Assembly: GCF_019091455.1 (NCBI RefSeq) | Contig: NZ_JAGXJN010000029.1 | Span: forward strand, 1 to 64,000 | Reading direction: 5' to 3' | DNA: 64,000 bases | Source: Chitinophaga sp. GbtcB8 | Lineage (GTDB): Bacteria > Bacteroidota > Bacteroidia > Chitinophagales > Chitinophagaceae | Shown here: positions 1-12,400 of the stretch, piece after piece | Position numbering within the stretch: position 1 is the stretch's first letter | How the letters are laid out: each line of letters begins with the position of its first letter | Translations under genes and position numbers: made by a program | The notes under the pieces: generated by a model | Seen by the model: only the letters and a program-made list of their open reading frames with translations | The model's database searches: none | Told to the model about the DNA's origin: nothing

Positions 1-1
1 T

Positions 2-400
2 GATGGTAACATGGTCTTCATAGGCCGTAAGGACGAGCAGGTAAAGATGCGTGGTTACCGCATCGAGTTAGGTGAAGTAGAAAACACCCTGCAAACACAA
101 ACAGGCATTGAAGCAGCAGTAGTCATAGCCAAAGCTAACAACAGCGGTGAAAAGGAAATAGTAGCCTACATCGTTAGCGAAACAGCACAGAATATTGCTG
201 ATCTGCGTGCTAATCTTAGCAAAACCTTACCTGCTTACATGTTGCCGGCGCATTTTGTGCAGCTGGAAGTTTTGCCCTTAACGCCCAATGGTAAAGTAGA
301 TAAGAAAAAGCTGCCGGAACCAGAAGGTTTGGGCATTACCGGTGTTGAATATGTAGCGCCCCGCAATGATACGGAAGAAAAGCTGGCTGCTATCTGGCAG
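2..400 (+). repeat. Direct repeat copy 1: A-domain C-terminal subdomain
   Basis: This segment aligns without indels to 6263-6661 at a constant offset of 6261 bases. It covers motifs A8 to A10 and the start of the T domain. Long stretches are identical in DNA, not only in protein, which points to recent duplication or gene conversion between modules. Confidence 0.8.
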
Positions 401-3400
401 GAGGTGTTAGGTCATAATCATATTGGCGTCAAAGATAACTTCTTTGAAGTGGGCGGTCATAGCCTGAAAGCCACCCGTTTGTCAAGCAAGATCTATAATG
501 CATTTGAGGTGAAATTAGCTTTGAAAGACCTGTTCAATTATGCAGTGCTGGAAGAGCAGGCCAGCCTCATTGAACAAAGCAGTAAAGCCGCTTTTGCAAA
601 CATACCGCTTGTAAACCCGCAGCCCGCTTATGCATTATCTGCCGCTCAGCGCCGTTTATGGGTGCTGAGCCAGTTTGAGGAAGGCAGCATTGCTTACAAC
701 ATGCCCGGTGTGTATGTGCTGGAAGGCCAGCTGGATGAAGCTGCATTTTCCACTGCTTTCGATCAGCTGATAACACGGCATGAGATCCTGCGCACGGTCT
801 TTAAAGAAAATGAGCAGGGCGATGTACAACAATACATTCTTTCGCCGGAAGCTGCCGGTTTTGCCATTACATTCCAGGACCTGAGAAAAGAAAATTGCCA
901 GCCTGCAGATATAAAGCAATTAGTACAGGCAGTTACACAGGTGCCATTTAACCTGAGCGCCGGTCCCTTAATGCGCGCCGTGCTGTACCAGCTAACGGAT
1001 GCCAAATGGCTGCTCAGCTTCACCATGCATCATATTATCAGCGATGGCTGGTCAATGGGCATCCTGGTGAATGAATTATCCAAACTATACAATGCACAGA
1101 TCAACGGGGAGCAGCTTGCATTAACGCCCTTATCCATTCAATATAAAGATTATGCTGCCTGGCAACAGCAACAATTAGCGGAAGGTCAGCTGGCAGCACA
1201 CCGCGCGTACTGGCTGCAACAGTTTGCTGCCGAACCACCGGTGCTGGACCTGCCTTCAGATTATGCACGCCCGGCCGTGAAAACCTATAATGGCAGCCAT
1301 GTACAGCTGACAGTAAATAAATCTTTACAGGAAGGTTTGCAACAGCTTAGCCAGCGTACCGGCGCCAGTATTTTTATGAGTTTGCTGGCAGCTGTAAAAG
1401 TATTGCTGTACCGCTACACCTGGCAGGAAGATCTTGTTACCGGCACCCCGGTGGCAGGCCGTTACCATCACCAGCTGGAAGACCAGGTTGGGTTTTATGT
1501 GAATACGCTTGCCATCCGCTCGGCCATTAAAAGAACAGACAGTTTTATCCACGTGCTGGAACAGGTGAAGAAAACTACCCTGGATGCCTATACGCACCAG
1601 GCTTACCCCTTTGACCAGCTGGTAGATGAGCTGCAGCCGGAGCGTAGCTTAAGCCATCACCCCTTGTTTGATGTGATGGTAGTGCTGCAGGAAAAAGAAA
1701 CAGCGGCAGCTACTATTGCCAATGGCAAGCTGCAGCATTTAACTGCAAGTCCGTTCAATGTTGAGCAAAACCTCAGCAAATTTGATCTCACCTTCAGCTT
1801 TACAGAATCTGAAGAAGGCATCATTGCTGACCTTGAATACAATACAGATATTTACGCTGCCTGGCGTATAGAACAATACCTGGCGCATTTTGTGCAGCTG
1901 CTTACTGCCATTGTAAAAGATCCGCAGGCGCCGGTAGGGCGTATCAGGTACACCAGCCCGCAGGAAGAACAGGTGCTGCTGGAACAATTTAACCCCGCAG
2001 CAATAGCCTATCCCCGGAACAAAACCATTCATGAGCTGTTTGAAGCGCAGGCCGCTCAAACGCCGGACCAGGTGGCTATTGTAGCAGGCAACACACAGCT
2101 TACATACCGCGAACTGAATGAGAAAGCAAACCAGCTGGCCGCCTGTTTAAGGGATCTTTACCAGGTAAAAAATGAGGAGCCTGTAGGCCTGATCACAGAG
2201 CGTTCTATAGAAATGGCCATCGGCATGCTGGGCATCTTAAAATCCGGTGCTGCATACGTGCCTGTTGATCCCGCACACCCTGCAGAGCGTATCCAGTACA
2301 TGCTGGAAGATGCCGGTATAAGAACGGCTGTAATAACAGATGAAACATTAAAAGCCAACCTTAATATCAGCGCCTGCGAGCAGGTAGTAATAAAAGATAA
2401 TGACCTTATAGCACAATTCCCCACAGCAAACCTGCCACTGGTAAATGATGCCGGCAGCCTGGTATATGTGATCTATACTTCCGGCTCTACCGGTAAGCCC
2501 AAGGGAGTGCAGGTTGAACACCGCTCCCTGGTGAACCTTTGTTACTGGCATAACCGTTCTTTTAAGGTAACTGCGGATAGCAAAGCCACGGTGTACAGCA
2601 GCATTAGCTTTGATGCAGCCGGCTGGGAAGTATGGCCCTACCTGTTGAGCGGCGCTGCTTTATATCCTTTGCCGGATGAGACCCGGCTGGATCTGCCGGC
2701 ATTAGTGGCTTTTATACAGGAGCAGAAAATTACACATTGTTTTTTACCAACGGTGATCAGTGAAAAGCTGGCGGACCTTGCGCCTGGGGAGCTGGCAAAT
2801 GTGCAGGTACTTACAGGAGGCGATGCCTTGCGGAACACCGGCAATGGCCATCTGCAGCTGGTGAACAATTACGGTCCTACGGAAAATACAGTAGTAACTA
2901 CTTCTATCAATTTACACAATAGCAATGATCCCGCTTTAATACCTATTGGTAAGCCTATTGATAACACACAGGTATACATCCTGGATGAAGACCTGCAGCT
3001 GCAGCCCATTGGCATAACCGGTGAGATCTGTATAGCAGGCGATGGCTTAGCCCGGGGATATCTGAATCAACCGGTATTAACTGCCGGCAAGTTCATAGCG
3101 CATCCGTTCAAACCGGGACAGCGTTTGTACCGCACGGGCGATACCGGCCGCTGGCTGCCGGATGGTAACATAGCATTCACCGGCCGTAAAGATGAGCAGG
3201 TGAAAATACGCGGTTACCGCATAGAGTTAGGAGAGATTGAACATACACTGCAGAACCACCCGGATATTGAAACTGCCATAGTGCTGGCACAATCGCTTAG
3301 CGAAGCCGGGCCGGAGCTGGTAGCCTACATTGTAGCAAAAGCAGCATTGCCATTAGCAGAGCTGCGTGCTTACCTGGGCAAAACATTGCCTGCATATATG

Positions 3401-6400
3401 CTGCCCGCTTATGTGATGCAGCTGGAGCAGCTGCCATTAAATGCCAGTGGTAAGGTGGACCGTAAAAAGCTGCCCATGCCGGCTGGTGATGCATTAACAG
3501 CCGGAGCTACCTATGTGGCGCCGCGCAATGCTACGGAGCAGGAGCTGGTAAACATCTGGCAGGAGATCCTGGGCCGGGACGGGATTGGTATAAAAGATAA
3601 TTTCTTTGAGCTGGGCGGGCATAGTTTAAAAGCTACCCGCTTAGCCAGTCAGCTCTATAAACGTTTTGAAACAAAAATAGCGCTGAAAGACCTGTTCAAA
3701 CACGCAGTGCTGGAGGAACAGGCCAGCCTGGTATTACAGGCGGTTAAAAATGCTTTCGTTGGCATAACCCCGGTACCAGAGCAGGCTGCCTATACCTTAT
3801 CATCCGCGCAGCGCCGTTTATGGGTGCTGAGCCAGTTTGAAGAAGGTAACCTGGCCTATAATATGGCCGGCACTTATGTGTTTGAAGGCAATCTGGATAT
3901 TCCTGCGTTAACAGCCGCCTTTAATGCCCTGATAGCACGGCATGAAAGCCTGCGTACCACCTTCAGGGAAGATGAGCAGGGCGAAGTAAAACAATACATT
4001 GCTGCTTCCGCCGATCTCAGCATCACGTATACGGATGTACGTCCCGAGCCTGATCAGGCGGAAAAAGTGGCCGCCTTTATTCTGCAGCTGGCTGCTACGC
4101 TTTTTGATCTTCGTACAGGGCCCTTGCTGCGCGCGGTTTTATACCAGGTGGCAGACAATAAATGGGTATTCAGCTTTGTAATGCACCATATTATCAGTGA
4201 TGGGTGGTCCATGAGTATTTTGATCCGCGAGTTGTTAGACTTGTATCATGCTTATACCGTTGGCGCTGCCCATCCACTATTACCATTGCGCATCCAGTAT
4301 AAGGATTATGCAGCCTGGCAGCAATCACAGTTAAGCGAAGCTGCGCTGGAACCGCATAAACATTGGTGGTTACAACAGCTGTCAGGTGAATTACCGCTGT
4401 TAGACCTGCCGGGTGATCATGCCCGTCCCGCAGTTAAAACCTATAACGGTGCTGCGGTGAATATGCTGCTCAGCAAAACACTGACCCATGGTTTGCAATC
4501 CCTGGTAAATGAGCAGGGGGGCACTTTGTTCATGGGATTACTGGCTGCGGTGAATGTATTGTTACACCGCTATACCAGCCAGGAAGATATTATTATTGGT
4601 ACGCCGGTGGCAGGCCGTATGCACAGCGACCTGGAAGATCAGGTAGGGTTGTATGTAAACACGCTGGCTATACGAAATCAATTCAGCAGTACGGACAGTT
4701 ACAGATCCCTGCTGGAAAAAGTAAAACAAACCACGCTGGGCGCTTATGAGCACCAGGTTTATCCTTTTGATGAGCTGGTAGATGCCTTGCCGTTACGCCG
4801 GGACATGAGCCGCAGTGCATTGTTTGATGTAATGGTGATCTTGCAGAATGCCGGTGGAGTGATAGCAGAAGGCACGCAATTAGGTGATGCCCGCATCAGC
4901 AGCTATGAAACAGCCAGCAGCCGGTTCACCAAGTTTGATCTTACTTTCAACTTCGTAGAAGCAGCCGAAGAACTACAGGCAACTATTGAATACAACCGGG
5001 ATCTTTATAATCAAGATACTGTTGAGCGTCTTACCCATCACCTGGAGCAGCTGCTGGCCGCTATTATAGCACATCCTGATCTGCCGCTGAACCGCCTGAA
5101 CTATTTAGGTGCCGCTGCACAGCTGCAGCTGCTGGAAACGTTCAATGCAACGGAGGTGGTTTACAAACACACCGGCACTATCCTGCAAAAGTTTGAGGAA
5201 CAAGCAGCGAAAACACCGGAGCAGGTAGCTATCCTGTTTGGTGAAACAGTACTGAGTTATGCGGCGTTGAATGAGCAGGCGAATCAGCTAGGCGATTATC
5301 TACGCACGCAATACAATATCCAGGCTAATGACCGCATAGGCATTCAATTAGACCGTAGTGAACAAACCATCATTGCTATATTGGCGGTATTAAAATCCGG
5401 TGGTGCTTATGTGCTTATTGATACAGAATATCCGCAGGAGCGCATTGATTATATTATAGCAGATAGCCAGTGTAAAGTAGTGATAGATGAAACGGAATTG
5501 GCTAAGTTTAAACAAGTAGCGGATCAATATTCAGCAGAGAATGTAAACACCGCCAGCCAACCTGGCGACCTGGCCTACATTATCTACACTTCCCGTTCTA
5601 CTGGCAAACCTAAGGGTGTAATGATCACCCACAGCAATGCCACTGCTTTCATTAACTGGAGCCAACAAGAGTTTAATGTAAGTGCTTTTGATGTAGTATT
5701 TGCCGCAACGTCTATCTGTTTTGATCTTTCTGTTTTTGAAATATTCTACCCCTTAAGCGTAGGCAAGCCGGTTCGGTTCTTAACCAATGCATTGGCCATT
5801 CCTCAATACTTGAATACAGCAGAAAAAATACTGATCAACACCGTGCCCAGTGTAGTAGGTAACTTACTGAGTGAGGGTATTGATCTGAGTAATGTGACCG
5901 TATTGAACATGGCCGGGGAGCCCATCCCGCCGCGTTACCTGGACCAGCTGGATGCAGAGCGCATAGAGATCAGGAACCTGTATGGTCCTTCAGAGGATAC
6001 TACGTATAGTACTGTTTACAGATTAAAGAAGGATGGGGACATCCTCATAGGTAAACCCATCTCCAATACACGCATTTATATTCTCAGTGAAGCCTTGCAG
6101 CTGCAACCCGTTGGCGTAGCAGGTGAGATCTGCATTGCCGGTGATGGCCTGGCACAAGGTTACCTGAACCAGCCTGAATTAACAGCGGCTAAGTTCATAG
6201 ACAATCCGTTCAAACCCGGAGAGCGCCTGTACAGAACAGGTGACTTAGGCCGCTGGTTATCTGATGGCAACATCGTCTTCATAGGCCGTAAGGACGAGCA
6301 GGCAAAGATCCGTGGTTACCGCATCGAGTTAGGTGAAATAGAAAATGCGCTGCAAACACAAACAAGCATTGAATCAGCAGTAGTCATAGCCAAAGGCAAC

Positions 6401-9400
6401 AGCAGCGGTGAAAAAGAAATAGTAGCCTACATTGTTAGCGCAACAACACAAAACATCGCTGATCTGCGCGCTGCGCTCAGCAAAACCTTACCCGCTTATA
6501 TGTTGCCCGCACATTTTGTGCAGCTGGAAGTTTTGCCCTTAACGCCCAATGGTAAAGTAGATAAGAAACAGCTGCCGGAACCGGAAGGCTTGGGTATTAC
6601 GGGTGTTGAATATGTAGCCCCCCGCAATATTACAGAAGAAAAGCTGGTAGCCATCTGGCAGCAGGTATTGAGCCGTGAGCAGATCGGTGTTAAAGATAAT
6701 TTCTTTGAGCTGGGAGGGCATAGCCTGAAAATTACCCGCCTGGCCAGCCAGTTGATCAAAGAATTTGAAGTAAAGGTTGAGCTGAAGGAATTATTTACCC
6801 ACGCCACACCGGAAGAGCAGGCACAGTTAATACAGCGGGCGCAAAAAACAGCGTATATACATATTGCACCGGCTGATAAAAAGCCTTACTACGCGTTATC
6901 CTCTGCACAGAGGCGGCTTTTCTTCCTGCATGAATTTGCACCCGAAAGCACCGGTTATAACATGCCTACAGTGCAATACCTGGGCAAAACAGTGGATAAG
7001 CAACGGATCATCTCCGTACTGCAGCAGCTGATAGCCCGGCATGAAAGTATCCGTACCTCTTTTGTGAAAATAGATGGTATTGCCTGGCAGCAGATCCATA
7101 AGCAGGTGCCGTTTGAGCTGGAAGAACATAACTGCCGGCCGGAAGAATTTAATGCATATGTGAGTGCCTTTGTACGCCCCTTTGATGTAAGCAAGGCGCC
7201 CCTGCTGCGTTCATCGCTGGTGAATATTGCAGGTATTGGTTATGCCTGGATCGTGGATATGCATCACATTATTTCAGATGGTACTTCCCTGCAGGTGCTG
7301 ATCGATGATTTTCTGCAGTTGTACAATGGCCAGCCGCTGCCCGCTTTACAACTACAATACCGCGACTTTTCCGAATGGCAGAACAGCATCCTGGAAAGCA
7401 GCGCCGGCGAAAGCCAGAAACAATACTGGTTATCGCAGTTTGCAGATGGCATCCCGCGCCTGAACTTCCCGGCCAGCCGTCCGCGCCCAGCTACCTTTAC
7501 TTTTGAAGGCGCTGTACACCAGTTTTCACTGGGCGCAGCACTCACCACGCAGGTAAGGCAGTATGGAAAACAACACCATGGCACCCTGCAAATGACCCTG
7601 CTGGCTGTTTTGAACGTAGTGTTACATAAATACACCGGGCAGGATGATATTGTGATCGGTTGCGGCATTGCCGGACGCCGCCACCCGGAAGTAGAGCGTA
7701 TTGTAGGCATGTTTGTGAACACGCTGGCCATCCGCAACTATCCGCAGGGTGATAAACCTTTTGAAGCGTTTTACGGGGAAGTAATGAACGCCAGCATTGG
7801 CGCTTATGAAAACCAGGATATACAATTTGAGGACCTGCTGAATATGCTGAAGGTAGAACGTGAGCCTTCCCGCAATCCCATCTTTGATATTGCAATGGTG
7901 GTGCAGAACTTCACAGAAGCTAAAGCAGCGCAACCCGGCATCATAGGTGCAGGGTCAGCAGACGACTTTAAGCAAATGCCCTCCTGGAAAGGATCCGGTA
8001 CCTCCAAGTTTGACATGACCTGGTTTGTAACGGAGCAGGATGAAGACATTATCATTGACCTGGAATATTATTCAGCCATTTACGATGCAGCTGCCATTGA
8101 GCAATTGGTAAGCCATTTCCGGAATACCCTGCAAACAGTAATGCTGCAACCGGCAATCACCCTGTCAGGCATTAATATTCTTTCTGCAAAAGAAGAACAG
8201 ACCTTATTGCAAAACTTTGCTACAGGACCAGCAGGCTACTATCCATCCAGCAGCACCTTGCATGAGCTGTTTGAAGCACAATGTCAGCTTACGCCGGATA
8301 ACATTGCCGTTAAAAGCCCCGCAGATAATTTTACCTACCGTGAGCTGGATGAAAAAGCTAACCGCCTGGCGAATTTCCTGCATCATACCGTGCAGCTGCA
8401 GCCGGAAGAAAGGGTAGGCATCCTGCAAACAAGAAGCAAAGAGCTGCTGGTGTCCATTTTTGGTGTGTTAAAAGCCGGAGGCGCTTATGTACCGCTGGAT
8501 ACAGACTATCCGGAAGAAAGGCTCATTTACATGCTGGAAGATGCCGGTGTGGATATTTTGCTGGTGGAAAAGAACCTGATAGAATTTGCCAACCGCATAC
8601 AATGGCGCTGCAAAGGCATTAAACACCTGGTGTGCATTGACAGTGATAATATTCACCGGGAACAGGGCACCATCCGCAATGAGCTGATGCGTAAAGACCT
8701 CTGGGATCACGTAGGGGATACTGCCACCGATGCCATTACCGGTGGTGGATGGATGAGCAGCTATACCGGTGAATACCTGAGTGAATTAGAAATGCAGGAG
8801 TATGCCGTAAATGCTTATCTGAAACTGAAAGCGCATTTACACCCGGATGCAAAAGTGCTGGAAATCGGCTGTTCCTCCGGCTTAACTATGTTCCAGGTAG
8901 CGCCGCAGGTAGCCAGCTATCACGGTACAGACCTTTCTTCTTCCATCCTGGCTTATACCCAGCAGCTGGTAAATGAAAAGGGCCTTACCAACATCAGGTT
9001 ATCCTGCCTGCCTGCAGATGAAATAGACCGTTTGGAAGATGGTGATTTTGATATCGTGATCATCAACAGCGTAATACAATCCTTTAACGGGCATAACTAT
9101 CTGCGCGATGTATTGATAAAAGTGATCAGCAAGATCAAAGACAAGGGCCTGCTGTTCCTGGGCGATATCCAGGATGAAGACAAACGGGAAGCTCTGATCA
9201 GCGATCTGACCGCGTTTAAACAAAACCACCGGGAAGAAGATTACCGTACTAAAACAGATTGGTCGTCAGAGCTGTTCCTGTCGCGCGATTACCTGAGCGA
9301 TCTGATCCCGGACCACATTGGCATTGTAGCTGCAGAGTACAGCGATAAAGTGCATACCGTAGCCAACGAGCTTACGCGTTACCGCTTTGATGCGCTGCTG

Positions 9401-12400
9401 CATATCAACAAACAGCAACCCGCTCAAACTACTGGTAAAAGGAAATACCAGCATGATATAAAGGAAATAAATGCGCAGCCGCTAACCACGCTGCCGGTAT
9501 CCGTTAAACCGGATAACCTTGCTTATGTTATTTATACTTCCGGTTCTACCGGCAAACCCAAAGGCGTAATGGTAGAGCACCGCACCGTGGTGAACTACAT
9601 TACCTGGTCAAAGAACACCTACCTGGGAGAAGGGCCTGCGCACTTTGGCCTGTTCACCTCACCGTCCTTTGATCTTACCGTTACCAGCATCTTCACGCCT
9701 TTATTAACGGGCAACAGCATCAATGTGTATGATGCTTCCCTGGAAATAACAGACCTGCTGAAGCTGCAGATGGACCGCAAGAATGGGGTAGATGTGATAA
9801 AGCTTACACCCTCCCATATTAACCTGATTGAGAATATCGGCTTACGCACAACAGCGGTGAAAAGCGCCATCGTAGGCGGGGAGGAGCTGCGGGATGCCCA
9901 TATCAGTATTCTCTGGAAGCTGGACCCGGAAATGGAGATCTATAACGAGTACGGGCCTACGGAAGCAACGGTGGGCTGCGTGGTATGGAAAGTAGAAGGT
10001 GATTTCCGGCAGATACTTATTGGTAAACAGATCACCAATACCAGCATTTACCTGATGGATAATGAGCACAGGATAGTACCGGTGGGCGTGATCGGGGAGA
10101 TCTGTATAGGCGGGGAATGCCTGGCCCGCGGTTACCTGAACAAACCTGCATTAACAGCAGAAAAGTTTGTAACCAACCCTTATAATACCAAAGAACGTAT
10201 CTACAAAACCGGTGACCTGGGCCGCTGGCTGCCTAACGGTAATATAGAGTTCCTGGGCCGTAAAGACGACCAGGTAAAGATCCGCGGTTACCGTATAGAG
10301 CTGGGTGAAATAGAAAGCGTGCTGCAAAGCCACCCGGAAATAGATGCTGCTGTAGTAGTAGCCCGCTTTAATTCCAACGGTGAAAAAGAGCTGATCGCTT
10401 ACATCACTGCCAGAAACGTATTGCAGGCAGGCGCTTTACGCGCTTACCTCTCCGGCCTTATACCAGTGTATATGCTGCCCGGCCATTATGTGCAGCTGGA
10501 TAAATTACCTCTTACTACCAATGGTAAGGTAAACCGCAAGCGGCTGCCGGATCCTGAAGGGATGGGTCTTTCCGCCGGTGTAGAATACGTAGCCCCGCAA
10601 ACGGAAACAGAAAAGAAGCTGGTACGTATCTGGGAAGAAGTGTTAGGCAAAGACCAGGTAGGATTAAAAGATAATTTCTTTGACCTGGGCGGCCATAGCC
10701 TCAAAGCTACACGCCTGGCCAGTTTGATACACCGGGAGTTTGATGTGAAGGTGCCCTTAAAGGAGCTGTTCACCAACATCATCCTGGAACAGCAGGCCAA
10801 CCTGATCCAGCATACCCGGAAAACAGCTTTCATAGCCATTTCACCGGTAACAGAGCAGGAGCATTACCAGCTCTCTTCCTCACAGCGGAGGTTATGGGTA
10901 TTAAGCCTGTTTGAAGGTGGTAATGCCGCCTACAACATGCCGGGTGTATATGTGTTTGAAGGACAGCTGAACCAGGATGCATTGGCTTATGCTTTTAACG
11001 CGTTGATTAAACGGCATGAAATATTAAGGACCATCTTCAAGGAAGATGCAGATGGCGACGTACGCCAATACATCCGCCTGCCGGAAGATGCCGGTTTTAC
11101 TATCGATTATTATGATGTAAGGCAGGAAGGAGAGGAGCAGCTGCGGGAAAGGATCCAGCAGGAAATACTGAAACCTTTTGACCTCAGCGCCGGACCGCTG
11201 TTGCGGGCAGCCTTATACCAGGTAACAGATCATAAATGGATCTTTACCCATGTAATGCACCACATCATCAGCGATGGCTGGTCCATGGGCATCCTCATTA
11301 AAGAGCTGCTGCAATTGTATAATGCATATTGCAAACACAAAGATTTTCCGTTAAGCCCCTTGCGCATTCAGTACAAAGATTATGCAGCCTGGCAGCAGGC
11401 GCAGCTTACCGGCGTTTCCCTGCAGCGGCATAAAGGTTATTGGTTAACACAGTTTGAAGGTGAGCTGCCTGTGCTGGAATTGCCTGCAGATAAAGTACGC
11501 CCCGCAGTAAAGACCTATAACTCCGGCCTGGTACAGCAAAAGTTCAGCAAACAATTGAACAGCGGTATTAAGTCACTTAGCCAGGCACAGGGCGCCACCT
11601 TGTTCATGGGATTGTTAACGCTGGTGAAAGCACTGCTGTACCGCTACACCAACCAGGAGGATATTATCATCGGCACCCCTATTGCCGGCCGTGATCATAT
11701 TGACCTGGAAAACCAGATCGGCTTTTACATTAATACCCTGGCGCTCCGCACCCGTTTTAAAGGAACAGATAGTTACCAGCAGCTGCTGGAACAAGTGCAG
11801 CAGGTTACGCTGGGCGCTTATGAGCACCAGATGTATCCCTTTGATGGGTTGGTAGATGAGCTGCACCTGCAGCGGGATATGAGCCGCAGCGCCCTGTTTG
11901 ATGTAATGGTGGTACTGCAGAATGAAAGCGATGACCGGCAGGATGTACATTATGTGGATGGTTTGGAGATCAGCGGTTACAAAGGTTTAGTGGACATTGT
12001 CAATAAGTTTGATCTCTGTTTCACCTTTATGGAATGGGAAGAGGAGCTGCTGTTAAACCTGGAATACAACAGTGATATCTACGATCATGAAACCATTGCA
12101 CGCCTGGGTATTCACCTGGAAAACCTGCTGGCGGCGGTTATTGAACAACCGGCTGCACCCATTTATCAACTGGGTTATTTACAGGAAAAAGAAAAACAGC
12201 AGCTGCTGATCAGCTTTAATGATACCGTACAACCCTGGTCTGCAGATAACACCGTGGTAGAGCTGTTTGAAGAGCAGGTACGGCAAACACCGGATAACAT
12301 TGCCCTGGTATTTAAAGATACACAGCTCACTTACCGGGAGCTGAATGAAAAGGCTAACCAGTTAGGTAATTACCTGCGGCAGCAATACAACGTGCACCCT

